Source: Artocarpus heterophyllus (Eukaryota > Streptophyta > Magnoliopsida > Rosales > Moraceae). From it: DNA of 64,000 bases. Shown here in pieces: positions 1 to 11,120 of the stretch; position 1 is the stretch's first letter, and each line of letters opens with the position of its first letter. The position numbers and the translations under genes are program-made. Where the stretch lies: assembly GCA_025403435.1 (NCBI GenBank), contig CM046354.1:36868459-36932458 (forward strand), in the 5' to 3' direction. Under the pieces are notes generated by a model. The model did no database searches, had not been told where the DNA came from, and saw only the letters and a list, made by a program, of their open reading frames with translations.

Positions 1-1960
1 GCCTCCCATTCCACCCATTTATGCGTCGGGCACTTAACGACTTTAATGTGTGCTCGGCTTAATTGAACCCAAACAGTTATAGGTTACTGATCACGATGTA
101 TGTGTTGTGAAGGTACCACTGGGTGACTGAGATGCCACTGAAAGCATTCAAACAAGTGTACAAGATGAAGAAGCTTCCTTAGTAGTTCGGGTGATACTAT
201 GTCACCGGCTTTAGGAATGACTTTATCTTGGGCAACCCTGACTCAGACAAACTCTAGAAAAAAAGTGGTTCCACATCGGGGGCAATCACCTAGCCCGAGC
301 TGGTGAGACTGTTCCTGTCGATCAACATGTGTCGATGACATTTGAACAAGGGCACATGTGGTCTAAGAGGCCCTGGGCACCGAGCCACGTGATTAGGGCG
401 GTTGGAGACCTATTTGAGAAGCTAGAGGCGACCAGGCAATAATCTTTCCTGCTCATGAAGGAAACTCTTTTTGATTATGGCTGGTTCACGGAACCCAGAA
501 GAATAAATCCCCCATCGATCCATCTTGCCTGGTCTACCAAGCAGGTTACAGTCGCCAGGCCTGGTGCCATGGACATCCTAGGGCCGAGCACTTCCTGATC
601 CAGGTGGCCGACGAGGTAGCCTTCATTGTCTAGTTTTGAGGACTCGTCGAATGGATCCTTCGATGCCAGGCCACCCGTGGCAGACGATGACCTCGAGGAC
701 ATAATTTAGCTCATTTACTTGTCTAGCCAGCTCTAGATCGGAGGTCAACCCCGAGTTTTTTTTTTTTGATGTGTCGAACTGATTTTTACTTGGGATTTTT
801 GTCTTGCAGAAGTGTCTTCATGGTCGAGTACTGCTACTGAAAGGCGAGCTCTAATGGAGAGCCTTAGGAAACAGAAGGGCAAGGCCATGGAGGTCAGGAG
901 GAAGCGTAAGCGGACTCCGAGAACGGAGCTTCCTCCGTGACCCGAGTAGGTTCCAGTCACAGTCCAAGAGCCACCACCTCTGCCTCTGAGGACTAGGGTT
1001 TCATTGGAGGAGAGACCTATAGACGACACCGTGGTGGTGTCTTCACAGGACCCTCAGAGGAGCCACCTGAACTACCGCCGAACCATCTTGGTGTGCCTCG
1101 GGGATGTGATGCCCTAGGAGGATTTCTTGGTGAGCCTCTGAGAGCAGGACTTTCAGAGCCTATGCAACACGGCACTCTACTCCGCGGCCACTATAAGTGC
1201 TTATCCATCCTGAGCTTTAACTTAACTTTTCATCCTACCGAGCACTTAAGTTTTGTTATCCTCAAATGAGTGCCATCTAGCACATGGCCTATTCAACCAG
1301 GATGAAGGACTTCTACAAGGAGAAGGAGATGCATAAGAAGACCTTCCTCAAAAAGTTAGAGGTCGAGAAGAAGCTCGGTGCTAAGAACATCGAGCTAGAT
1401 CAAATCAAGAACTCTCTTTCTCAAGCCGAGGAGGAAGCTCGAAAGGCCAAGGAGGACACCGTCGAGGCCAAGGCGGAGGTCGAGGAGGCTTGAAGGCAAG
1501 CTAGAGAGGTGAAGGATGTGGTTGCTCGACTCCAGGGGCAGCTGGTGGCTTTGTAGGCCGACCACCAATGATTTTTGGATGAGCTTCCCGGCCGTCTGGC
1601 ACAAGCCGTGGATGAATTCAAGGCGTCTCCAGAGTATGCTGACTACTACTACTTCGGCATGACAGACCTCTAGGATCATCTGATCTGGCAGCACCTCGAG
1701 GCTGGGCTTTGACTGGTCACTCATAGTCGAGCCAGAGCAAGGCGCTGCTCAGTAACAGCAAGGAGAGGAGGTTATCGTAGTGGACGGTGAAGGAGACAAA
1801 GACGAGCAGAGCACTGTCAGCTGGTGGAGGCGAGGAAGGCACGGCTGGGGACGAGACCCTAGTCTGGGCCACCCTTTCTTTTTTTTTTCTTTTTTTTTAT
1901 TTGTCTGGGCTTAGGAGGTGCCCAGTTAGTTGTACCTTCCCCGTACTATGAATAAAATTT
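1..1960 (+). pseudogene. Antisense extra ORF of G1 (coiled-coil 'gypsy transposon' protein), partial
   Basis: This gene runs opposite to G1 gag-pol and fills the space between integrase and the missing 3' LTR. The clearest part is 1284-1493, a 69-residue stretch rich in K and E (KKLEVEKKLGAKNIELDQI) typical of a long coiled coil. It is followed, after stops, by in-frame traces such as PGRLAQAVDEFKASPEYADYYYFG (part of about 1575-1660), the usual C-terminal end of these proteins. An upstream basic segment (about 850-940) and a good splice acceptor at about 809 (TTTTTGTCTTGCAG) suggest introns; a damaged intron may lie at about 1190-1270. The N-terminal domain would be left of the window. The gene is homologous in position and type to the better preserved one in G2 at 19732-21549. 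Its function is unknown and no catalytic motif is visible. Several stops make it a pseudogene. Confidence 0.7.
1951..1956 (+). terminator. Polyadenylation signal AATAAA of the G1 antisense gene
   Basis: AATAAA lies about 250 bases downstream of the last recognisable coding sequence of the antisense gene, after a T-rich tract (1877-1902), and is followed by a T-rich stretch. This suggests the antisense transcript had its own 3' end on the plus strand. The assignment is inferred from position. Confidence 0.45.
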
Positions 1961-2491
1961 TTCGTGTTCTTCGCTTATTGGATTTTTGTGTTCTGTGTTT
2001 TAGATAGTTTCCAAGTGCAAACATTCTCAGGAAAATGTGTTCATATATCATTGTGAGAGGTTCCTCGGGAATGTAGTTAGACCTTTGTCTCACCGAGTTA
2101 CCATAGACCTCGGTCTCGAAATTGAATCAGAATTCAGGCCAAGTTGGATGCTCCTCAGGAGACACATTCCTAAATAATAGTTTTTCGAGCTTTTATTTTT
2201 GCAACTTTGAATCGAGGCCGAGTATATTATCTCGATGACTATCGAGTTCATCCAAGTAGGGACGGTATCCCTGTTTACTCAGTTGATCCGAGCAGGGATG
2301 GTATCCTCATTTTCTCAATCGGGTAGGGCACAACGGTGTGTGAATACCCTCACCCTGTCGTCCCCCTAGACTTGTCTAAGTGTGAGAAAACTTTGCAAGT
2401 CTAGGACTCATCTGGCACATAGTTGTGCCTTGTGTCGAGCAACTTACTGGGTGGTCTGCACGATGACAGACTTGGAATTGGTAAGTTATAG

Positions 2492-2507
2492 ATTAGCCCC
2501 CCATTCT
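2492..2507 (-). other. Polypurine-tract-like motif between G1 pol and antisense gene
   Basis: On the minus strand this reads AGAATGGGGGGCTAAT, almost the same as the true polypurine tract next to the 3' LTR of G2 (AGGAGTGGGGGGCTAAC at about 19025-19041). Here no LTR adjoins it; it sits about 230 bases after the end of pol. Confidence 0.5.
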
Positions 2508-2736
2508 GGTTGATAGGATGACTCTCCCTCATCGGGAGTTATTGTCTGGTCCTCTGGGCTAGAGTTATGACATCTCTCTTCGGGTCTATTTATTTCTCTC
2601 AAACGCATTGCTCAATGGAATGGTGTAGGAAATTTGCATTTCATTAATGTGTAGTATTTACATCCCACCCTATTCAATAGGCCTAGTTACAAAAGAATTT
2701 TGGCCAGAGGTCAAAAAGGGGTTTCTGGCCTTGGTG

Positions 2737-3890
2737 TTAACAAAAGAATTTTTTCAAGAGCTCGGCATTCCAAGGATAACCAAGCTGGTTTCCCTCCATG
2801 TTAGATAATTTATACGTGCCTGGCTGAACAATGTTGATGACCCTATACGGCCCATCCCACTTCGGACCAAAGGACCCTAGGCCGGGCTGCTGAACTATGA
2901 CTTTCTTTAGTATCGAATCCCCAATCTTAAAGCTCCTCTGTTGGACACGCTTGTTATAATACCGAGCTCCCACTTGATTTTTGGCTGTGTTACGGATCGC
3001 TGCTCGGTCTCTTTTTTCCTCGAGCAGGTTAAGCTCGATCATCATCAATTTAGCGTTTTGGACCTCCTGGTAATGCTCGATTCTAAAGCTAGGTAGCCCC
3101 ACTTCGGTTGGGATGACAGCCTCTGCCCCATATACGAGGGAGAACGGGGTCTCCCCGGTAGCTGTCTGGGTAGTTGTGTGGTAAGCCTAGAGCACTCATG
3201 GGAGCTCGTCGATCCATGCGCCCTAGCGGCCCTCAAGCTTTTTCTTCAAGTTGTCCTTGATCGTCTTGTTTACTGCCTCCACTTGGCCGTTGCTTTGGGG
3301 GTTGCTTGGAGAGGAGAAAACCTTCTTGATGCTGAGCTGTTCACATAGGCGGAGGAGACCAAAGGACTAGAACTATTTGGCATTGTTGGTCACAATCGTG
3401 TGTGGGATTTCAAACCAGAAAATGATGTTCTTCCATATGAAGTTGGTACAATTGGCTTCGGTCATATTGGTGCACGGTTCAACCTTAACCTATTTCATTA
3501 GGTAATCTATGGCCATGATGTAGTACCTGAATTGTGATCGGGCCAGAGGAAGGGGTCCAATCAGATCAATGGCCCACTTCGCAAATGGCCATGCTGAGGT
3601 TACTGATGTGAGGGGCTCGGCATGATAGCCAGGCATTCTTGTGAATTATTGATATTTGAGGCACTTTCATGCAAAATCTTTGCAGCCCTGCTCCATGGTT
3701 GGCCAATAGTAGCCCTGTCGAAGGCATTTTTGGGCTAGCGATTGCCCTCCAAAATGGTTGCCACATAGACCTTCATAGATATCCTTCATTAGGTATTCGG
3801 CTTCTTTGGGGCTCAAGCACTTTAAGCATGGCGCGGTGTAACCTCATCGGTATAGTTTGCCTCTGATCATCGAATACCGGGCCGAACTAT
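2737..3890 (-). pseudogene. G1 integrase
   Basis: The C-terminal half is an open frame (2737-3102) with the motifs RDRAAIRNTAKNQVGARYYN and PKWDGPYRVINIVQPGTYKL seen at the end of gypsy integrases, closing with WNAELLKKFF. Upstream, in broken frames, are a zinc-binding trace (CKDFA.KC, about 3665-3690), the first catalytic Asp in KWAIDLIGPLP, and the catalytic Glu in QSNGQVEAVNK (about 3270-3300). The second catalytic Asp is changed: the expected TDNG motif reads TNNA (about 3380-3400). Several TAG and TGA stops interrupt the core. The enzyme would have inserted the cDNA copy into the genome; this copy cannot. Confidence 0.85.
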
Positions 3891-3897
3891 TGTGTAT

Positions 3898-4440
3898 CTA
3901 AAGTGCCTCTTCTCGGTCGTCGGGTAACTCGGCTGTGGTCAGGTATTGGATAATCGGGTCCATCCATGTGGTCTCGAGTTCCTCGGCTACATTTGCTACT
4001 TCCTTGACAATACTTGGCTCAATAAGTTTTTTAATGGGGACAGAGGTAAAATCGCTATCGTCGAGGCCCGAGGCTAGTCGAGCAAGGGCGTCAGCTTTTG
4101 AGTTCTCTGACTGGGGGATCTGCTTGAAAGAGTAAGATTTAAATTGTCCGAGTAGTTGCTTGACTTCTTGTAAATAAGTGGCCATTGAATCTGCTCGGGC
4201 CTGGAATCCTCCGGTGACTTGCTGAATGACAAGCATAGAGTCACTGTGGATGATTATATGGTCTACCTCGAGATCTCTGGTGATCCAAAGTCCAGCCAGA
4301 AAAGCTTGGTATTCTACTTCATTATTGGAGGCCTTGAAATCAAATCGGAGAGCGTAGAACACCTTGTATCCGTCTGGGCTTATTGAAATCAACCCTGCAC
4401 CTGATCCATCAATGCATGATGATCCGTCGACATAGGGCCT
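3898..4440 (-). pseudogene. G1 second (archaeal-type) RNase H domain
   Basis: The frame is open from 4392 to 3898 (164 residues) and extends upstream to the first catalytic Asp in VDGSS (about 4420). The other catalytic positions are present: Glu in NNEVEYQAF, Asp in HSDSMLV and the last Asp in SKADALARLAS. This is the extra RNase H that Tat-lineage elements carry between the normal RNase H and integrase. It degrades RNA in RNA/DNA hybrids during reverse transcription. It is one of the best preserved parts of G1. Confidence 0.85.
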
Positions 4441-4539
4441 CCATTATGGTTCCAAGGTGGTGCATTCTTCGCTGCAGCTGGGGGCATCTGCCATTTCCAT
4501 GGGTGCCTTTTTGGCCAACGGTGTGGCCTATTTGGCATC

Positions 4540-5042
4540 CGTGAATTTAGCGATGAAGTCCGCCAGAGCTTGGGCTTTGATGGCCATTCTCGGTACAAAG
4601 TGCACGTAGTACTGGCCGAGCTCCATTGACCATTTGGCCATGCGGCCTGATATCTCCAGGCTCTAGAGGACTTGTCGGAGAGGGAATTTGGTCGGGACCT
4701 TTATGGTATGGCCTTAGAAGTATGGTCGCAACTTGCGAGCTGAAGTGATTAGAGTGAAAGCCAACTCTCAAGGGGCGGATACTGTTTCTCGGCACCCTAG
4801 AATGTATGGCTGGTATAGTAGACAGGCTTTTGGGTTCCATCTTCATCTCAGACTAGGACCGAGCTCACGGCTTTCTCAGACACAGCTAGATAGGCAGTTA
4901 AAACCTCGCAAGGCAAAGGTTTGGATAGGAGCGGGGGTGTGGCTAAATACTTCTTTAGGCCTTGAAAAGCTTCCTCACACTCCCTGCTCCACTCAAACCT
5001 CCCCTTGAGCGCCTTAAAAAACAGATGGCACTTGTCGGTAGC
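4540..5042 (-). pseudogene. G1 reverse-transcriptase connection and first RNase H
   Basis: Minus-strand translation gives the usual motifs after RT: ECEEAFQGLKKYLATPPLLS, then AYLAVSEKAVSSVLV, then DEDGTQKPVYYTS and EKQYPPLE. Two stops interrupt it, a TGA directly before DEDG and a TAG just after YYTSHTF. The catalytic carboxylates are poorly kept, as is common in Tat elements where the second RNase H follows. Confidence 0.8.
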
Positions 5043-5719
5043 CTAGGGGACAAATCTAAAAAGAGCCGCTATCATGCCGGTAAGCCATTGCACGTCTTTT
5101 ACAGTCCGAGGAGAATGCATGTCAATAATTGTCTGGGCCTTTGCTGGGTTGACCTCGATACCTCGTTGGTTGACTAAAAATCTGAGGAATTTGCCTAAGC
5201 TTACTCCGAACGTACACTTCGTTGGGTTAAGTTTCATCCCACATTCCTGAAGAATGTCAAAACTTGCTCGAAGATCAACCATGTGGTCCTCTGCTTGGAT
5301 GGAATTTACTAGCATGTCGTCCACGAAAACCTCTAATTTTTTGCCTATCAATCGAGCAAACATCTTATTGACGAGGCACTGGTATGTAGCCCGGCATTCT
5401 TCAGTCCAAAGGGCATCACCACATAGTAGTATAAGCCCTGGTCAGTAACAAAAGCTGTATTTACTTGATCCTCCTTTGCCATTCTTATCTGGTTGTACTC
5501 GAAATAGGTGTCCATAAAGCTCAGGAGCTTGTTGCTGGCAGTGGCATCGATGAGCTGGTCTATCCGAGGAAGCAGAAAGCAAACCTTTGGGCAGGACTTG
5601 TTCAGGTTGGTGTAATCAATGTAGACTCGCCATTTGCCATTTGCCTTGTTGACGAGAATGACATTTGCCAACCACTTCGGGTATTCAACCTCTCTGATGA
5701 AACCCGTCTTGACGAGCTT
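5043..5719 (-). pseudogene. G1 reverse transcriptase
   Basis: The N-terminal part (5348-5671) has LVNKANGKWRVYIDYTNLNK and the MPFGLKNA motif. The second part (5043-5363) has the catalytic motif as FVDD in VFVDDMLVNS, followed by MKLNPTKCTFGV and LTGMIAALFRF. A one-base deletion near 5385, right after GLKNAG, puts the two parts in different frames. A TAA stop at about 5718 separates RT from the protease part. The enzyme copies element RNA into DNA; this copy is disrupted. Confidence 0.88.
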
Positions 5720-6600
5720 TTAGACTTCTTCGTTTATTGTGACATACCTTTTTGGGTTGAAAGCTCTTCTCTTCTGTATCATTGGTCTGTGGTCGGGTTG
5801 AATGTTCAGCCGATGAAAAATCAAGCTTGGGTCGATCCTGGGCATATCTTCATGAGACCACATGAACACGTCTAGATATTCGATGAGAAGCCCCTCTGGG
5901 TCTGCCCAGATCTCGGGCTTCAGCTGGGATCCGAGTTGGACAGTGCGTTTTGGTCTCGTAGGGTCTAAAGGGAATAGCACTAAGTCTTCAACTAGAGTGG
6001 CTCTTACCTCTTCCTCGGGCAGTCGAGGGTCAAGATCAGACAACATTTTAGGCATCAGGTCGGTAGGTAGACCCACCTCATCGACCGTAAAGATGGCCGA
6101 GATGAGTAGATGTTGATCCGTAGCTGCTCTTATAGCATTGGCGTAACAAGCTCGAGAATCCATCTGGGATGACTGAATCACTCCAACTCCATCTTCTATT
6201 GGAAATTTCATGGCCAGGTGATATGTGGAGACTATGGCCTTCAACGCATTCAGGGTCAGGTGGCTGATGATGATATTGTACTGAGAAGGCTTGTCGATGA
6301 CTAAAAAGTCAACGACCCAAGTGATTCGAGCAGCTCTTTCTTTGAAAGTCACGGGTAGGCTGACCTTCCCCATTTCTCGGACACATTCTTCCGTGAAGTC
6401 ATAGAGTGAGATTTGGACTGGAGCCAAGGTGGCATTGCTAATCTTCAGCTTATCAAAGGCTTGCTTGAAGAGGATGTCAGCCGAGCTGCCGTCATCGATT
6501 AGAACTCGTCGCACTACGTTGTTGGCGATGTGCAGCTCGCACACAAGGACGTCGTTGTGCGGATGGATTAGTCGGTCTGCTTCCTCCTAGGTGAACATGA
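5720..6600 (-). pseudogene. G1 aspartic protease and linker to RT
   Basis: A 274-residue frame (5720-6544) starts with a plant gypsy protease: active site as LIDDGSSADILF near the N-terminus (canonical form is DNGSSADIL), then the conserved HLTLNALKAIVSTYHLAMKF. It ends in the pre-RT segment HRLNIQPDHRPMIQKRRAFN. A TAG stop at about 6587 lies just upstream of the HPHNDVLV segment that joins gag to protease. The enzyme would cut the Gag-Pol polyprotein. This is the longest open frame of G1. Confidence 0.85.
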
Positions 6601-8410
6601 TCAAAACATCTTGTTGGTGGCATAACTTGTTAACACGCTCAGACATGTTTATGAATTCGCCTCGCTCGATTGGCCAAGATTCTCTGACGTATGACCGCCG
6701 CCCACTCAACGTGTCCCTAGTGACAGGCCCGTCGAAGATCGTGTGGACGATGTTCGAGGGTTTTAAGGTGTTCCTAGCGTCGTTTCTTGAGCAGTTCAGT
6801 ACATTTCGGCTCGACGGATCGTTTCTTCCTGAGGTAGAGCCCGAGGTTATGACTCACTCAACAAATTCTCGCAAATGTCCTTCCTGGACCAACTTTTCAA
6901 TCTAGTCCTTCAGCTGGATGCATTCACGGGTGTTGTGCCCCACATCCTTGTGGAATTCGCAATACCTTGCTTGATCCTGCTTCACCTTGCTGCCCCTAAC
7001 CTTGGGTGGTGGTACCAGCAGGTTTCTGCTACCTACCTAGGCGAGCACCTCGTCGATGGTCGCCACTAATGGCGTGTAGCTTTGAAACTTACCAGTCGGC
7101 ACCTTTGGCTTCTCGGATCTCTTCTCGTTTTTTGCTTCTTGCTCTGCTCGGCATTGTTATGCTCCAGCGCCTTCTTTTGCTTCTTGTCCTTCTTTGTTTC
7201 ATTTGGGCCGACCTCCTCCTTGTGGCTTTTCATGTACTCCATGGCGTCGGTGTACCTCTAGGTGTAGCCGAGCATTTATGAAAACGTACTCGACTGCTCT
7301 AAGGCCAATGACCAAGTAAGTTTTTTGCCTTGGAAGCCCCCTACAAAAATATGCTTGAGGGTCTTGTCTTCGACGTGTTTGACCTCCAGTGTTGCCCGGG
7401 TAAACCGGTTGATATAGTCTTGGATGTTGCTGTCCCCTTATTTGACGGCATATAGAAACGTAATTTTTTTTCTCTGCGTTTTGGTTGTAGAAAATGCCAA
7501 CGAGAAGGCATCGACCAGCTGCTGAAAAGAAGAGATGAAGGATGGTTCGAGCCTCTGGAACCATTGTCGAGCAGGCCTAACTAGGGTCAGCGAGAAGGCC
7601 TTGCACATTGTCGCGTCGCTGGCGTTCTAGAGAAGCATGTGTCCTCAAAAGAGTTCGACATGCTCGTCTGCATCTGCTGTCCCGTCATAAGCTTTGATCT
7701 ATGGAACTTTGAATTTAGGCGACATAGGGGCTCGCATTATGGTGTTTCGAGAAAGGTGGATCTAAGGTCTCTGCCTCGTCCAGGCCGAAGCGGTTGTTTC
7801 AGATTTCGTCAATTTGGCGCTGCAGCGCCCAAAACTATCGACTATTTGTTTCTTTGGACAGTTCAACCCCGTAAGGTACTCTGCCCTTGACGCGGTCACT
7901 AGCCCCAGGCTAGCGATTTCGACGTGCTTCCCCTTGGTGTCCGAGCTGGTCAAATACTAAAGCTCGGGAACCTTGAGGAGATGGTACCCGTGCTGCTTGA
8001 GGGCCGAGATGGCCTTCTTGGACCAATCGATTATTGGCCGAGGTACCATGCATGGATCCTCTTGAGCGCTTGGAATAAGTCTCTTCACGGTCGATCGCAT
8101 CCCGTCCTACTCGACCTCTAGCCTGGTCAACCGGGGTTAGAGGTGGCAGGGCAGGTGTGGCCTAGCGTTAATCCTATTAGGCGAGCTGCTAAGTTAGGAT
8201 CTAGATCACATTCGTAAACTCTCAAATCGGATCTTGAGCAATAGGATCTTTTGCTTGTTTGACCCTGGCTGTGCTTCCATGCCCCCTAGACCAGGATCTT
8301 GTGGCTCGAGGGCGGCCCCTAGGCCTACCTGTGTTCGGTTGCTGATTTCTTCCATCTCCAGACCCCTCTTATCGGGCAACATCGTCTCTAGTATTTCCTC
8401 GAGTCACCAT
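6601..8410 (-). pseudogene. G1 gag (capsid/nucleocapsid)
   Basis: The likely start is the ATG at 8410 (MVTRGNTRDD), about 70 bases inside the PBS. The capsid core is clear on the minus strand at about 7280-7750: MSPKFKVP.IKAYDG, then SDATMCKAFSLTL and ARQWFQRLEPSFISSFQQL, which are signatures of the retrotransposon gag family. The nucleocapsid region has a zinc-knuckle-like YCEFHKDVGHNTRECIQLKD (about 6900-6970). Stops include TAG for the Gln before IKAYDG, TGA and TAG either side of GHMLL, and TAG after CIQLKD. Frameshifts also occur (about 7240-7300). Gag would form the particle shell in the cytoplasm. Confidence 0.85.
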
Positions 8411-8458
8411 CTCGGGTCTCAGAGGTAAAGTGGCTGGTGTCTGAGTAAAGGTGTAGGT

Positions 8459-8476
8459 GCCCTCCTTCTACTGCCA
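8459..8476 (-). other. G1 primer-binding site
   Basis: Immediately inside the 5' LTR on the minus strand, after TTT, the sequence is TGGCAGTAGAAGGAGGGC. Its position and TGG start fit a primer-binding site. I do not assign the tRNA. Confidence 0.6.
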
Positions 8477-8479
8477 AAA

Positions 8480-9117
8480 TGTTGATGCTTACCATGTTTC
8501 AACGTCGGATCAACACCACGTATGGTTGCGCACGATCTAGCTCTTCCTAGACCACCTCTGCCTGGTCGGGCGTGCCTATAACAAGAGGAGGGACGCTTCG
8601 GAGGTGAGAGTAAGGTGTCAATCAATAGACAAGGGCTCTCCGATGCTCAAGGCAGGGGTTGCTAGGCAGAGGACGGGAGCTGACTAGGTGGGAAGAAGTC
8701 TCTCTCTAGAGTGCAATAAATGCATCCTATTTATAGGCTACTACTTGGACTGGGTGTCAGGTGGGTTTTGCCCACAACCCAAGTGTCACATCAAGGCGTG
8801 TTAGGCAGTAGGTGACAAGTGTCACTTCCCCCCGTCGATGGATTGGATCCCATCGGACGGTGAGTTATTTGCCGTTTGTTGGCCTGTGGTGGCGAATAGC
8901 AGTCTGCTTATGAGTGAGGTTAATCCAACCCGAGCTAGTACATGGTCCGAGGTGGCAGCCTGCTTAGGGTGTGACCTCGGGGGCCCTGAGAAGCACCTCA
9001 AATGGAACGCACGTCACCATCAGGGTCGTTAGCTTGCTCCCTAGAAGGTCTACCGAGCTATTTAGCCGACCACCCAAGTTTGTCTCCTCGGCGGTGGCGC
9101 CGAGCTCACCCTCAACA
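8480..9117 (-). repeat. G1 5' LTR
   Basis: It is bounded by short inverted ends, TGTTGA at 8480 and TCAACA ending at 9117, 638 bases apart. It lies next to the PBS and contains a TATA box about halfway. The partner LTR is off the window, so the ends are inferred from the inverted termini and the PBS. Confidence 0.75.
8728..8735 (-). promoter_or_regulatory. TATA box of G1 5' LTR
   Basis: The minus strand reads GCCTATAAATAGG. It is about 380 bases from the U3 end and about 250 bases from the PBS side, as expected for a U3/R boundary. Confidence 0.65.
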
Positions 9118-11120
9118 AAAATATTTCATTTTAAATTGTGAAGTTAAATCCTTCTTAGTGTCATCAACTCCTTATATGTTTGTTCAAAAGATAAGCAAGT
9201 CATCAACATACAGATTGATCTTGGAGAATGATCAACTAAGATCAAAGTTTGATTAGACATTATTGAATCTATTTTGTCATTTCCAACTTGTCTCCAAAAA
9301 GAAGCATCTCTTTTGAAATTTCATATTTTAAGTCTTAAACTCATAACTTAAAATCGGTGTAGAATTTTTTTATAAAATGCTCACAATGCTTACTAGTTGT
9401 AGCAAGATTTACAACTTTCATGTTTTAAATTTTCCCAAAATCATTTATCTTTATAGAGTTTTTGGATGGGTATAACTGAATTTAGGGTTTTCGGCTTGTT
9501 CTTGTTGTAATTTGAGCAAACATCCTTCACAAAAGTTGTCCATCTTGATATTTTCAATAAATCTCAAATTGAACTTAGAAAATAATCTGGCCTCCAAGTA
9601 CCTCTTGTACTTAAATCTTTCAAAAAGTCCCTTAAAAACATTTTTACACTACAATCATTCCATAACTTGTTTCTCTAGGCTTTAATCTCATTTTAACCCT
9701 TTCAAATACTTAATACTCAAAATGATCTTGCCATAATATTTGTTTTAATGCAATGGTTAAAATCATTCTTATATTCTTATCAAACACTTTAATCCTTAAA
9801 AGTGCTTAAACATTAAACTTTGTGCTTAAGACAAAGTATGACATTTTTCCTCTTTTTGAGAAAAACCTTAATATTTAATCTTTCTATCATCATCATCATC
9901 ATTCACACAACACACCATATAAACATGCCATATAATCCTTTTTATATGCCATAGCCTATAAAGTTTACAAACTATACATAAATCTCATGAAAATAACAAA
10001 ATTTTCAAAGTTAATAGGATTTTACCCAAGTATTTTCCAAGCTTTTGATCCTCTTCTTTGATACATGAGATTCTTCTCATCCTCCTTGTCAATATTCATG
10101 ACAAAACCCCTAAAAATCCTACTAAAAACCTAAGCAAAAACACTAAATCTTAAAAACTTAAGCTTTTACCTCCGAATCTTCCTCTAGTGTTCTTGAACCT
10201 AATTCATTGAATGACTTGGAGGCTTAAATAATCAAAATTTTTGAGAGAGAGTGGACATATAGGAACCGATTTTTCATGGAGAGTTTTTGCATGTTTCATA
10301 AAAGAATGATGGAAAGAAAAGGCTTGTCTATCCCTTAAGCCCTTGAATAATAAAAAGACTTGGTCTAGGGACAATTTTGCAAACAAAAATTTGCTCTCCA
10401 CCACTCAACAAAACCAACCAACATTGGGGAGATGTGGATTTCCACCTTTTAGATGTTATCTTGTGGGCCCCACTTCACCTTTTTAAATTGTCTAAATTTA
10501 CACTACATTGTTTTTTTTCCCTATGTTGCCAGTATATTTTTCATACTGCCAGTATACTTTCTTATGTAGTTTATAAGGTCCCACAACCTTCTATACTTAT
10601 CCACATCTTCTACACAATATATTTCCTATAGTGCTTAACTTTATAATAGTATTATTTCCATACTGCTTTATTTTTGTCAGTATAATCCTTATATTGCATT
10701 ATTTAATGTTGCATAATTTCTATGCTACTTAATTTTTATATAGTAGAATTTTTATATTTTCTATACAGTATTTTCTTAAGCGATATTTTCATTTTAAAAT
10801 CAATTGCAACACATTTTGTAGCAATTAAGCTTTCTAGCTTATTTTCCTCTTGCTCATCAATTAATTCTTACCTTCATATTATTCTTATTTTACTTGAGAT
10901 TATGGCATGATTTTTAATCTTAAAATCTTATATTTATCCTTATTAAATTTGTCGCAAAAAATTAGATTTAAATAATAGTTCTTGTGACACTAAAATTGCT
11001 CCTTAAACTCTTAACAAAGTTTTGAGCATAAAATTTAACCCACAAAATTTGTATATAAATTATTTATAATAACTTTCAATTATTTCTTATTTTATACATA
11101 AAAAATTCTCGGGTGTCATA
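9118..11120 (-). repeat. Old LTR-like remnant, truncated by G1
   Basis: The segment is AT-rich and non-coding. From about 9290 to 10290 it aligns by eye with 63030-64000: shared blocks include ATAACTTAAAAT, AAAATCATT.ATCTT.ATA.AGTTTTTGGA, TTAAATCTTTCAAAAA and CAAGCTTTTGATCCTC. It ends with CTCGGGTGTCATA at 11120, which on the minus strand resembles the TGTGACACCCGAG start of plant chromovirus-type LTRs. I infer an old minus-strand LTR of about 2 kb, cut on the left by the G1 insertion. No gene is seen. Confidence 0.6.

Larger units (their letters stand above)
1..9117 (-). mobile_element. G1: Tat-lineage Ty3/gypsy retrotransposon, partial
   Basis: Read on the minus strand, the order is 5' LTR (8480-9117), primer-binding site, gag, protease, reverse transcriptase, RNase H, a second archaeal-type RNase H, integrase, then an antisense gene on the plus strand. 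A second RNase H and an antisense extra gene are known marks of the plant Tat lineage. The 3' LTR is not in the window: nothing left of position 2500 matches the 5' LTR, so the element runs off the left edge. Every coding domain carries stops or frameshifts. The element is inserted in an older LTR-like repeat that starts right after 9117. Confidence 0.9.

Noticed and set aside
1395..1724. Minus-strand frames opposite the G1 antisense coiled coil
   Set aside because: They mirror the plus-strand coiled-coil codons; motif evidence favours the plus strand.
1..2490. A left-hand LTR of G1 ending at the tract near 2491
   Set aside because: No similarity to the 5' LTR at 8480-9117, and coding remains of the antisense gene fill the region.
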